A stretch of 64,000 nucleotides of DNA from Halorubellus salinus (GTDB taxonomy: Archaea > Halobacteriota > Halobacteria > Halobacteriales > Natrialbaceae). Below, piece by piece: positions 42,707-51,126 of the stretch. Within the stretch, counting starts at the first letter, position 1; every line of letters begins with the position of its first letter. The position numbers and the translations under genes are program-made. The stretch lies in NCBI RefSeq assembly GCF_020567525.1, contig NZ_JAJCVI010000001.1, positions 248,001-312,000 of the forward strand. Direction: 5' to 3'. A model generated the notes under the pieces. The model did not search any database. It was not told where the DNA came from and was given only the letters and a program-made list of their open reading frames with translations.

Positions 42707-42909
42707 GCGTCCGGCGGCCTCCGGGCCGCCGGTTCGGGGTCGCGGTATCGCGCTCTTATCGCGGGTGTCGGTTCAGAGCCCGAGTGCGGAGGTGAGCGAG
42801 GCGCTTACCGGTCAATGAGCGTCCGGCGGCCTCCGGGCCGCCGGTTCTGGGTCGCGGTATCGCAGTGCTGTCTGTGGTGTCGGTTCAGAGGCCGAGCGCG
42901 GCGGTGAGT
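42686..42909. repeat. 112-bp tandem duplication across a convergent gene junction
   Basis: GAGGCGCTTACCGGTCAATG occurs at 42686 and again at 42798. The repeat unit of 112 bp covers the 3' end of the plus gene (EALTGQ stop) and the 3' end of the minus gene (SLTxALGL stop; copies at 42773 and 42885). Each copy has the inverted repeat CCGGCGGCC-TCCG-GGCCGCCGG, a likely bidirectional terminator hairpin. The copies have diverged slightly, so the event is not brand new. Confidence 0.9.
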
Positions 42910-43916
42910 GAGAGGCCGGACGCGAGCGCGCAGACGAGGTAGCCGGCGATGGCGCCGCCGTTCAGGAGTGGGAGGCCGGCGTGCGCGCGGCCTTTGAGGA
43001 CCATCCAGAGGAGGACGACGAGCCCGAGCTGGGTGCCGACGATTGCGCCGAGTGCGGGGAGGTTCATCGTGACGAGCGGGAGGCCGAGGTCGGGGAGCGA
43101 ACCGTTCGGGACGGCGGTGTGGAAGTGCGCGGCGCTCGCGACCAGGATGGTGGGCATGACGGCGTCGCCCAGGCCGACGAAGAACGCGTCGCGTTCGAGC
43201 ACGTCGTCGTCGTCGTTCTCGGTGGTGGTGTCGGCGGTCTCCTCGCTAGCGGGTTCGTCGTCGGCGACGGCGTCGGCGCCACCGTCGGCGGTGACCTCGT
43301 CCTCGTCGCTGGTGTCGACGTTGTCCGGTGATTGCATGTCGAGGAACGAGAACCCGAGCGTCGTCGGGATGACGAGGATGACGGGGACCTTCATGTCCAT
43401 GACGCCGTCGGCGAGGTCGAGCATGTGCTCGGTGCCGTACACGCTGATGGCGTCGTAGACGGCGAGTACGACGAGGAGGACGAGCGTCGGGAGGAGCCCG
43501 AAACTGATGCCGAACAGGCCGGCGGCGGCGCCACCCATGAGGACGCCCGCGCTATCGATGACGTACCACTCCGGGTACGCGACGAGCGCGATTCCGACGA
43601 GTGCGGCGAGGCCGAGCGAGAACGGCGACGGGACGAGGACGTCGAACACCTGCCAGGCGAGGCCGGCGCTCGCGAGCACGACGAACCCGCGGACGATCCA
43701 GTCGAGGTCGTACTTGAACGCGGCGAGCATCAACGCCGTCATCACGAGGATGGCGCCGACGTAGAGGATGGAGTTCGTCGGGTCGTCGGGGTTCTGCGTG
43801 AACGCCTTGTCCGCGGCCTCCAGCGGCTCGACGAGCATCAGCCCGCCGAGCTGGACGCCGAGGAACAACGCCATCGTGAACGCGACCGCGGCGTAGATGC
43901 GGGTGCGGTCTTCCAT
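42885..43916 (-). CDS. Presenilin/signal-peptide-peptidase-type intramembrane aspartyl protease
   Basis: 343 residues, nine predicted helices. Asp155 in LAVYDAISVYGTEHML is the YD motif, Asp251 in FFVGLGDAVMPTIL the GxGD motif, and GLPLLNGG (Pro316) takes the place of the PAL motif. An acidic loop between the catalytic helices (about residues 195-240) is haloarchaeal. It cleaves transmembrane segments of membrane proteins or signal peptides. It follows gar1 on the same strand. Confidence 0.9.
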   Translation of the reverse strand: MEDRTRIYAAVAFTMALFLGVQLGGLMLVEPLEAADKAFTQNPDDPTNSILYVGAILVMTALMLAAFKYDLDWIVRGFVVLASAGLAWQVFDVLVPSPFSLGLAALVGIALVAYPEWYVIDSAGVLMGGAAAGLFGISFGLLPTLVLLVVLAVYDAISVYGTEHMLDLADGVMDMKVPVILVIPTTLGFSFLDMQSPDNVDTSDEDEVTADGGADAVADDEPASEETADTTTENDDDDVLERDAFFVGLGDAVMPTILVASAAHFHTAVPNGSLPDLGLPLVTMNLPALGAIVGTQLGLVVLLWMVLKGRAHAGLPLLNGGAIAGYLVCALASGLSLTAALGL

Positions 43917-43982
43917 GCACGCGAGTACCCGCCCGTGCCGGGAGTAGGTTTCGCTCCGCGACGGTGCCGCAAGAAGACCGAG

Positions 43983-44207
43983 TCAGCGCGCGTACAGCTT
44001 CTCGCCGAGGAGGAGCGCCGGCTCGATGCCGTCGGCGGACACGGCGACGTACGGGCGCGTGACAGGCCCGAAGACGTCGACGACGCGCCCGACGTCGTCG
44101 AGGTTCTCGTCGACCACGCCCGCACCGATACGCGGCGGGTCGTCGTCGCTCACGCGAGCGATCGCGAGCCCCTGTGCGACGCGGACGACCTCGCCAACGC
44201 GCTTCAT
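43983..44207 (-). CDS. gar1: H/ACA RNA-protein complex component Gar1
   Basis: 74 residues. The core MKRVGEVVRVAQGLAIARVS then GAGVVDENLDDVGRVVDVFG with PVTRPYVAV is the Gar1 fold. Gar1 binds Cbf5 in H/ACA RNPs that guide pseudouridylation of rRNA. It lies just downstream of srp19, a frequent archaeal pairing. Confidence 0.93.
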   Translation of the reverse strand: MKRVGEVVRVAQGLAIARVSDDDPPRIGAGVVDENLDDVGRVVDVFGPVTRPYVAVSADGIEPALLLGEKLYAR

Positions 44208-44268
44208 ACTGACTGCCCCTCAAGAGCGGTCGTCGGTCCCGACTCGCCCCCGGGAACGGCACCGGGCG

Positions 44269-44550
44269 TCATTCGCGGAGCGCGTTCACGTAGGCCGCGG
44301 CTGCCTGGACGATGTCGTTCTTCGCGTCGCCATCGGGGTTCTTCACGAGGACGCGGCCGCGGTCGCGGTGGCCTTCGCGGCTGTACTGTTTGTCGCGTTC
44401 GACGATGACGTCGTACCCGACCTGCTGGACGGCCTTCGCGACCTCGTCGACGTCGGGGTCGTCGACGGCGAGGGCTTCCGGGACGCGTCGACCGTCGGCG
44501 CGGGAGAGCGTCGCGTCGAAGTACGCGGGATAGAGGACGTTCTCGACCAT
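44269..44550 (-). CDS. srp19: Signal recognition particle 19 kDa protein
   Basis: 93 residues. VENVLYPAYFDATLSRADGR with RVP, then QVGYDVIVERDKQYSREGHR and GRVLVKN is the SRP19 signature. It binds SRP RNA helices 6 and 8 and promotes SRP54 binding. Start at ATG 44550; another ATG is two codons upstream. The SRP RNA itself is not in this window. Confidence 0.95.
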   Translation of the reverse strand: MVENVLYPAYFDATLSRADGRRVPEALAVDDPDVDEVAKAVQQVGYDVIVERDKQYSREGHRDRGRVLVKNPDGDAKNDIVQAAAAYVNALRE

Positions 44551-44634
44551 ACCCATCGGTCCGGTCGTGGGACTTACAACCTTTCCGGAATCGCGGGTCG
44601 AGAGAGACGGAATCGCGGTCGCCGTCGTCGTTCG

Positions 44635-45873
44635 TCAGTCTCGGCGGGCGAGCGCGCCGACGACGAGGGCAGCGGCAGCGAGTAGCGCGACCGGCCCGAA
44701 CCCGGGCGAGCCGTCCTCGCCGGCGGGGTCGGTCGTCGTCTCGCCGGTCGCGGTCGTCATCGAGTCGTCGTCCGCGCTGGTCGTGCTCGCGTCGTCTCCG
44801 CCGGTGGTCGTCGTCTCGGCGTCGACGCTCGCGTAGACGTCGGCGTTCACCTGGACGTTCCCGCGGAGGCTCTCGTTCGCGCTCGCGTACGCGTCGGGAT
44901 ACCACGTCATCGCGAGGCTACGGACCGCGAGGGCGACGCGCGGCGCGGGCTGACTGATGTGGTTACGATCCACGGCGACGAGGTTCCCTTCCTGCACGGC
45001 CGTCGTCTGGTTCCACGCGGCGTTCTTGGGGATGGCGGCGGGCGTCCCGGGGTAGACGATCCAGTCGACGCTGAGGTTCGCGACGGTCTCCGGGTTGATG
45101 ACCGCGTACCCGTTCGGCTGGAACTCGACGACGCCGATGGCGAGGTTGTTCCCGCCCGCCGCCTCGAGTCCCGAGTTGATGAACGTCTTCTCGCCGGCGG
45201 TGTACCCGAAGAGCGCGTAGAGGAAGTCACGCGGTTCCTCGCCGGCGGTCGCGTTCTCGACGATCGCCATCTCCTCCTTCATCGACCGGACGGAGTCGAC
45301 GGCGGCGTCGCACTCGCCGACGACTCGGCCGGTGGTGGCGACCTTCCCGTAGACGTCGTCGACGCTCTCGGAGTTGTTGAAGTAGTAGACGGTGATGCCG
45401 GCGTCGCGGAGCTTCGAGACGGTCTCGGGGCTCGTGACGTTCTCGGCGAGGACGACGTCGGGCTGCTGGGCGACGACGCGCTCGACGCTGATGCGCGCGC
45501 GGCCGGCGCCGGAGACGTTCGCCTTCGCGGTGGCGCCGTCGAGGTACGCGGCGAACTGCGTCACGCCGACGACCTTGTCCTGTGCGTCGAACTCCCACAT
45601 CGTCTGGGCGCTCGCGGGTCCGAGCGTGACGACGCGCTCCGGTTCCTCGGCGATCTCGACGCGTTCCCCGGAGGCGTCGCGGAGCGTGAGCGGGTAGTCG
45701 CAGGGGCCTGCTGTGGTACTGGCGTCGACCGACGCGTGCGTGGCGCTCGGGTCGGCGAGCGACGCTGTCGGGCTCTCGGTCGTCGTCGCACCCTGGCCGA
45801 CTGCGGCGGCGGCGGGCGTGGCGACGAGCGCGAGCGCGAACAGCACTGCGGCGATTGCGTTCGTTCGTGTCAT
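44635..45873 (-). CDS. btuF: Cobalamin ABC transporter substrate-binding protein with PGF-CTERM
   Basis: 412 residues. A Sec signal ([20 protein letters not shown]) precedes the BtuF/periplasmic-binding fold: [40 protein letters not shown] and [21 protein letters not shown] Thr/Asp-rich linker leads to the end [20 protein letters not shown] then LARRD, a PGF-CTERM signal that is cleaved and lipid-anchored by archaeosortase. It captures vitamin B12 outside the cell and delivers it to BtuCD, encoded divergently. Start ATG 45873; GTG at 45882 is possible. Confidence 0.9.
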   Translation of the reverse strand: MTRTNAIAAVLFALALVATPAAAAVGQGATTTESPTASLADPSATHASVDASTTAGPCDYPLTLRDASGERVEIAEEPERVVTLGPASAQTMWEFDAQDKVVGVTQFAAYLDGATAKANVSGAGRARISVERVVAQQPDVVLAENVTSPETVSKLRDAGITVYYFNNSESVDDVYGKVATTGRVVGECDAAVDSVRSMKEEMAIVENATAGEEPRDFLYALFGYTAGEKTFINSGLEAAGGNNLAIGVVEFQPNGYAVINPETVANLSVDWIVYPGTPAAIPKNAAWNQTTAVQEGNLVAVDRNHISQPAPRVALAVRSLAMTWYPDAYASANESLRGNVQVNADVYASVDAETTTTGGDDASTTSADDDSMTTATGETTTDPAGEDGSPGFGPVALLAAAALVVGALARRD

Positions 45874-45933
45874 CGTGGACACCTCCCGGCTTATGCAACA
45901 AGTATTTATCTAAAGCAAGTGGACTTGGTATCG

Positions 45934-47028
45934 ATGCGAGCAGGGACGACAGCCACCGCGTACTCGACCGCACTCCTGGTCGCACTCCTCGCGACCATCG
46001 CCGGCGCCGCGACCGTCGGCCCGGTCTCGATACCGTACGCGACCGTCGCGAAGGCCCTCCTCAACGCCACGCCCGTCCCGGTCGGCGTCACCGTCCAGGG
46101 CGGCCTCGGCCTCGAACTCGCGAACCCGTTCAGCTTCGACGTCGCCCAGACCCACCAGCTCATCGTCGTCGGCGTCCGCGCACCCCGCATCGTTCTCGCC
46201 GCCGTCGTCGGATTCGCGCTCGCCGCCGCCGGCACCGTCATGCAGGGGTTCTTCCGGAACCCCATGGCGGACCCGAGCATCGTCGGCGTCTCCTCGGGCG
46301 CCGCGCTCGGCGCCGTCGCCGCCATCACCGCCCCCGGCGTCGTCGTCGCCGTCACCGGCCCGCTCGGCGTCCCGAAGGGCGTCGGCATCCAGACCGCCGC
46401 GTTCGTCGGCGCCATCGTCGCCGCGTTCCTCGTGTACGCCATCGCGACCGAAGGCGGCCGGACGCCCGTCGCCACGCTCCTGCTCGCGGGCGTCGCCGTC
46501 CAGACGTTCCTCGGCGCCGTCGTCTCCTTCCTCCTCGTCCACAGCGGCGAGAGCATCCGCCGGGCAATCTACTGGCTCATGGGCGACCTCAACAACGCCG
46601 CCTGGGGCGACGTCGCCGTCGCCACGCCCGTCGTCCTCGTCCTCTTCGCCGCGCTCCTCCCGTTCACGCGCGACCTGAACGTCCTCCTCCTAGGCGAGGA
46701 GGACGCCCGCACCCTCGGCATCGAGGTCGAACGCACCAAGCGCGTCCTGCTCGCGGTCGGGAGCGTCGTCACCGCCGCCGCCGTCGCCGTCGCGGGCGTC
46801 ATCGGGTTCGTCGGCCTCGTCGTCCCGCACGTCCTCCGGCTCGTCGTCGGCCCCGACCACCGCGTCCTCCTCCCGACGAGCGCGCTCGCCGGCGGCATCT
46901 TCCTCGTCGCCACCGACACGCTCGCGCGCTCGACCGCCGCGACCCTCCCCGTCGGCGTCGTCACCGCCGCCGTCGGCGCACCGTTCTTCCTCTTCCTCCT
47001 GCGTCGCCGCGAGGTACACGAACTATGA
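45934..47028 (+). CDS. btuC: Cobalamin ABC transporter permease
   Basis: 364 residues, about ten helices of the FecCD/BtuC family. Marker blocks are [40 protein letters not shown], the YWLMGDL region and [20 protein letters not shown] (the coupling helix to the ATPase). The 60-base gap to divergent btuF holds both promoters (TATA-like tatttatcta). The stop overlaps a 17-codon ORF that reaches btuD. Confidence 0.95.
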   Translation: MRAGTTATAYSTALLVALLATIAGAATVGPVSIPYATVAKALLNATPVPVGVTVQGGLGLELANPFSFDVAQTHQLIVVGVRAPRIVLAAVVGFALAAAGTVMQGFFRNPMADPSIVGVSSGAALGAVAAITAPGVVVAVTGPLGVPKGVGIQTAAFVGAIVAAFLVYAIATEGGRTPVATLLLAGVAVQTFLGAVVSFLLVHSGESIRRAIYWLMGDLNNAAWGDVAVATPVVLVLFAALLPFTRDLNVLLLGEEDARTLGIEVERTKRVLLAVGSVVTAAAVAVAGVIGFVGLVVPHVLRLVVGPDHRVLLPTSALAGGIFLVATDTLARSTAATLPVGVVTAAVGAPFFLFLLRRREVHEL

Positions 47029-47078
47029 CCGCACGCACGCAGCGAACGCACGACTCGCGCGGGAGCCAACCACGATGA
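47025..47078 (+). CDS. Possible 17-aa linker ORF between btuC and btuD
   Basis: [17 protein letters not shown] starts in the btuC stop (ATGA, 47025) and ends in the btuD start (47075-47078, ATGA). Ribosomes could pass from btuC through it to btuD without dissociating. The peptide itself looks unstructured; a real function is uncertain. Confidence 0.3.
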   Translation: MTARTQRTHDSRGSQPR

Positions 47079-48349
47079 TCCGGGTCGAAGACCTCACCGT
47101 CTCCCTCGGCGGCACGCACGTCCTCGACGACGTCTCGATGGCGGTCGACGACGGCGAGTTCGTCGGGCTCGTCGGCCCGAACGGCGCCGGGAAGACGACG
47201 CTCCTCAGGTGCCTCTCGGGCGTCCTCTCCCCGGACGACGGCGTCGTCACCGTCGACGGCGACGCGGTCGGGAGTCTCGGAGCACGCGAGGCCAGTCGCC
47301 GCATCGCGGTCGTCCCACAGGACACCCAGCTCGCGTTCGACTTCTCGGTGCGCGACGTCGTCGCGATGGGACGCACGCCACACCGCGGACGGTTCGACCG
47401 CGCGTCGAGCGAGGACCACGACGTCGTCGACCGCGCGATGGACCGCACCGAGGTCGCCCAGTTCGCCGAGAAGGCCATCACCGCAGTGAGTGGTGGCGAA
47501 CGCCAGCGCGTCGTGCTCGCTCGCGCACTCGCCCAGGAGGCGCCCGTGCTCCTGCTCGACGAACCGACGGCGAGCCTCGACGTCAACCATCAGGTTCGGA
47601 CGCTCGACCTCGTCGCCGACCTCGTCGAGGACGGTCGCACGGCGGTCGCCGCCATCCACGACCTGAGTCTCGCCGCCCGGTACTGCGACCGCCTCGTCCT
47701 GCTCGCCGACGGCGGCGTCGTCGCCGCCGGCCCACCCGAGCGCGTCCTGGAGCGTGCGACGGTCGCGGACGCGTTCGACGCGGACGCGGCGGTCGTCGAC
47801 GACCCCGTCACGGGCACGCCCGCCGTCACGCCGCTGTCGGCGCCCGCGTGGTCGCTCGACGCGCACGTCCACGTCGTCGGCACCGGCGCGCAAGCCGGCC
47901 GCGTCGTCACCACGCTCGCGGCCGCGGGCGGGACCGTCACCGCCGGCCCGGTCCCGGAGGGTGACGCGGTCGCGACCGCCGCGAGTGGCGTCGACGCCGA
48001 CGCCGTCACCGTCCCCGCGTTCCAGGGCGTCGACGACGAGACCGCCCGCGCCGTCGGGGACCTCGCCGGGCCAGCCGCGGTCGCCGTCGCCGCCGGAACC
48101 GTTCCCGCCGCCGCCCTCCACGCCCTCCCCGACTCGATGCCCACCTACGCGACGCGCGACGCGACGCTCCCTGACGCGGTCGACCCCGGGGACCGCGTCG
48201 CGCTCGAAGATGTCCCCGGTCTCGTCGCCGACGGCGTCCGGGGGAACGCCACCGCGGACGAGGGCGTTCCGAGGTCACTCTCCTTCGGTCCCGAAGACCC
48301 ACCCGTCGACCGACGGGACGTCTCCGACCCGCGGACGACCGACGACTGA
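47075..48349 (+). CDS. btuD: Cobalamin ABC transporter ATP-binding protein
   Basis: 424 residues. The first 250 are a complete ABC ATPase: Walker A GPNGAGKTT, signature AVSGGERQRVVLARAL, Walker B VLLLDEPTASLD. The remaining 170 (from about SLDAHVHVVGTGAQAGRVVT) are a second domain rich in Val/Ala/Asp with a nucleotide-binding look (GTGAQAG; AAGGTVTAGPVPEGDA). Haloarchaeal BtuD proteins share this C-terminal extension. It energises B12 uptake. Confidence 0.93.
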   Translation: MIRVEDLTVSLGGTHVLDDVSMAVDDGEFVGLVGPNGAGKTTLLRCLSGVLSPDDGVVTVDGDAVGSLGAREASRRIAVVPQDTQLAFDFSVRDVVAMGRTPHRGRFDRASSEDHDVVDRAMDRTEVAQFAEKAITAVSGGERQRVVLARALAQEAPVLLLDEPTASLDVNHQVRTLDLVADLVEDGRTAVAAIHDLSLAARYCDRLVLLADGGVVAAGPPERVLERATVADAFDADAAVVDDPVTGTPAVTPLSAPAWSLDAHVHVVGTGAQAGRVVTTLAAAGGTVTAGPVPEGDAVATAASGVDADAVTVPAFQGVDDETARAVGDLAGPAAVAVAAGTVPAAALHALPDSMPTYATRDATLPDAVDPGDRVALEDVPGLVADGVRGNATADEGVPRSLSFGPEDPPVDRRDVSDPRTTDD

Positions 48350-48455
48350 GCGGCCGTCGCCGTCCCGACGCCCGCGGACTCGTCGACCGACCGCGAGTGC
48401 ATCCTCGAGTTCCATACACCGAAACGTGATTTACGTGGACGCCGGAGTACGTGAT

Positions 48456-49421
48456 GTGACTCGGACGACAGTGGTCCTCGCCGTGCTCGCGGTCGTCGTC
48501 CTCGCCGGCTGCTCGTCGTTCGGCGACGTCGCGACGACGCGCGACCCCTTCGACGTCGACGAACCGACGGGAACGACGACCACCAAGTCGTCGGCCGACC
48601 GACCACCGGTCATCGCGTTCGACCCCGTGGGCAACACCGCGCCCGGAGCGTTCGACCTCGTCGAGGCACACTACCGGACGCTCGAAGGCCTCTCGTACAC
48701 CGTCCAGTACGATCACGTCCAACGGTACGCGAACGGCACGGTGCTCACGAGCGACCGGTGGACGACGACGTTCGGCCCGAATCGGACGACGTACGTCCAG
48801 GACAGACGGTCGACGCTCCGGAATCGGACCGCGCATCGAGAACTGTACGCGAACGGGTCCGCGGTCTGGCAGCGCCAGGCGCTCGACGACCGCGACGACC
48901 CGACGGTCCGCCTCCTGCGTTCGCCGACAGGCGACCCCGTGCCGCCGACCGAGGTGTCGGTTCGCGCCGCCCCCGGCCTCATCGAGGCCGGCCTCGTCGC
49001 GACGAACGTCACGGACGTGACCGCGCTCGATACCGTCCCGAGCGGGGTCAACGAACCCGTTTTCAGGGTCGTGGCGAACGAGACGGCGACTCCGAACGCG
49101 TTCGGTGACAGGACCGTCGACGTGTCGCTCACGCTCATCGTCACCGAGGAAGGCCGCATCATCGAGTACAGTCTCGAACGGACGTTCGTCGAGGACGGCC
49201 GAGAGCTGCAGTCGACGACGCGCGTCCAGTTCCACGGCGTCGGCCGCGCCACGGTCGACCGACCCGATTGGGTACCGGGAGCCCAGGGTAACGAGTCCGA
49301 ACGCACGCAGCAGGCCCAGGCCGGACCGACGACCTCACACCTCCAGCACACCACCGCGACGATGCCCACCGAATCCGGCGGTGTGGCGGAAACGGCAGCA
49401 CGGGTCGCACGTTCGGCCTGA
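48456..49421 (+). CDS. Lipoprotein of unknown function (321 aa)
   Basis: A GTG start gives (M)TRTTVVLAVLAVVVLAGC, a Sec lipoprotein signal. The mature protein has a beta-rich fold seen in haloarchaeal lipoproteins (YRTLEGLSYTVQYDHVQRYA; VSVRAAPGLIEAGLVATNVT), with many NxT/S sites. A TATA-like gtgatttacg 20-30 bases upstream fixes the start. It is separate from the btu genes. Confidence 0.75.
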   Translation: MTRTTVVLAVLAVVVLAGCSSFGDVATTRDPFDVDEPTGTTTTKSSADRPPVIAFDPVGNTAPGAFDLVEAHYRTLEGLSYTVQYDHVQRYANGTVLTSDRWTTTFGPNRTTYVQDRRSTLRNRTAHRELYANGSAVWQRQALDDRDDPTVRLLRSPTGDPVPPTEVSVRAAPGLIEAGLVATNVTDVTALDTVPSGVNEPVFRVVANETATPNAFGDRTVDVSLTLIVTEEGRIIEYSLERTFVEDGRELQSTTRVQFHGVGRATVDRPDWVPGAQGNESERTQQAQAGPTTSHLQHTTATMPTESGGVAETAARVARSA

Positions 49422-49627
49422 CGCACTCCGGGAACTCCACGCTCGCCTGATGGCGTCCACGTGGTCCCCATACATCTTCCTTCGAGCGTCCTCCCCGCTC
49501 GACCCATCGCGGAACCGGGCTCTGGACCGGCTCAGTCGTTCGAAATCACGCATTCACGCTCCGCACCAGAACTCACTGGTTTCGTATAGCGGGATGTGAT
49601 TTACGTGGGGTACCTCAGCCGCCCAGA

Positions 49628-50698
49628 TTACTCTAACATCGAGTAAATGTGGTGGTCGTAGACGTCCGCGATGCGCGAACCCCAGTCGTGCGTGTAGGTG
49701 TCGATGACGTCGCTCGCGACGTCCCCACGGAGGTACTTGACGACCCCGCGGTCGCCCGTCCGGTCCCGGAGGTGCGTCGTGAAGAAGTGCCGGAAGTAGT
49801 GCGGGGTGACGTTCTCGCTCGCCCCGCCGCCCGTCCGATACCAGCCGGCGTCGCGAGCATGCCGGGTGACGAACGACCGGACGCCACTCGCACGCAGTCG
49901 CTCGCCCCACTCCTCGCTCGTGTCCACGAACAACGGTTCGGCGTCCGACCGGGCGTCCGGGCGAACCGCGAGCCACGCCTCGAGGACCGTCCGAAGTTCG
50001 TCGTCAACCGGCACGACCGTGTCGCGCTTGCGCTTGTTCGATTCGTATCGCTCCTCGCCGTTCACGACCGCGCCCCGCGACGGCTCAGCGGAGACGTACA
50101 GCGACGGCCCACGACCGTCCAGGTGAACGCGCGAATCGACGTCGAACGCTGCCCTCGCCCGTGAATCCGGGAGCTGGAGGTCCCGGAGGTCGAGGTTACA
50201 GCACTCGCCGACACGCATCCCCGTCTTCAGCAGCGTCACGATTACCGCACGTTCGAGCGGATGCGTGACGGTCGCGACGAACGCCCGCATCTCGTCGAGG
50301 GAGACGTCCCGTCGGGTCGGGTCCGGGTCGATCGCCTCGTCCATCTCCTCGACGACGAGCGCCATCGGGTTCTCGTCGAGCTCGCCGACCTGCGTCATGT
50401 ACGCGTAGAACCGATGGACGTAGGAGGCGTACGACGCCACCGTGCTCGGCGCGTGGGTATCTCGGAGTGCGTGCACCCACGCCATGCACTCGCGGCGATC
50501 CACCGTGTCCGGCGTCGTCGACTGCCCGCCAGGACCCCGGTTCGGGTCCGCGAGGAACGATTCGAACGCCCTGAGCACGCGCTCGTAGGACGCTCGCGTC
50601 CGTTCGGCCTTCCCGTGGAAGCGCTGGTCCTCCAGGTAGCGGTCGACGAGGTCCTCGCCGCTGCTGTGCCCGTCGGGGCCGGTACCGGTCTCGTTCAT
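49628..50698 (-). CDS. Tyrosine recombinase/integrase
   Basis: 356 residues. An N-terminal SAM-like DNA-binding domain (residues 15-125) precedes the catalytic domain with Arg in LLKTGMRVGECCN, Lys in the KRKRDTVVPVDDE strand, HYFRHFFTTHL (His-x-x-Arg) and the nucleophile Tyr in DTYTHDWG. All active-site residues are present. The gene overlaps the small acidic gene 50695 by four bases. No flanking att sites or mobile-element genes are visible, so a house-keeping role such as chromosome dimer resolution is plausible. Confidence 0.92.
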   Translation of the reverse strand: MNETGTGPDGHSSGEDLVDRYLEDQRFHGKAERTRASYERVLRAFESFLADPNRGPGGQSTTPDTVDRRECMAWVHALRDTHAPSTVASYASYVHRFYAYMTQVGELDENPMALVVEEMDEAIDPDPTRRDVSLDEMRAFVATVTHPLERAVIVTLLKTGMRVGECCNLDLRDLQLPDSRARAAFDVDSRVHLDGRGPSLYVSAEPSRGAVVNGEERYESNKRKRDTVVPVDDELRTVLEAWLAVRPDARSDAEPLFVDTSEEWGERLRASGVRSFVTRHARDAGWYRTGGGASENVTPHYFRHFFTTHLRDRTGDRGVVKYLRGDVASDVIDTYTHDWGSRIADVYDHHIYSMLE

Positions 50699-51126
50699 TC
50701 CCCGATTGCCTCGTACCCGCCGTTACGGCCGCTGTACACCACCTTGTTGGCTGCTTGCAGCGACTGGAGGGCGTCCTCGAGTCGGCCCTCGACGTCGTCG
50801 GTCACTGCCTCCAGGAGGTCGTCCCAGGACCGCGTCTCCTCTTGAAGGAGTGCGTACACGCGGTCCTCGAACTCGCTGCGGGCGTCGCTCGCATCGTCCT
50901 CGGCATCGTTCCCCGAGCCAGTGCGGTCCGGGCCAGGAGTCGACGGGTGGTCGGCTGCCGCCGGGGAGCCATCGACGGTGAAGTCGCGGCGGCCAGCCTG
51001 CACCATCGTCCGGACGAACTCGCTCTGGCTCATGTCGAGTCGGTCGGCGTGCTCGACCCAGGCGTCCTTCTGGTAGGCCGGGACGTACGTCTTCACCACC
51101 GCACGCTCGACGTCGGGTTCGCTCAC
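50695..51126 (-). CDS. DUF5805-type small protein upstream of the recombinase
   Basis: 143 residues from a GTG. MSEPDVERAVVKTYVPAYQK then SQSEFVRTMVQAG looks like a ribbon-helix-helix fold, followed by an acidic linker and a winged-helix-like end (RVYALLQEETRSWDDLLEAV, then LQAANKVVYSGRNGGYEAIG). It is probably a DNA-binding partner or regulator of the recombinase, with which it is coupled (ATGA). The leader contains a possible three-stem structure. Confidence 0.8.
   Translation of the reverse strand: MSEPDVERAVVKTYVPAYQKDAWVEHADRLDMSQSEFVRTMVQAGRRDFTVDGSPAAADHPSTPGPDRTGSGNDAEDDASDARSEFEDRVYALLQEETRSWDDLLEAVTDDVEGRLEDALQSLQAANKVVYSGRNGGYEAIGE

Noticed and set aside
45874-45933. Cobalamin riboswitch before btuC or btuF
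   Set aside because: The divergent gap is only 60 bases, far too short for a B12 riboswitch, and no B12-box was seen.
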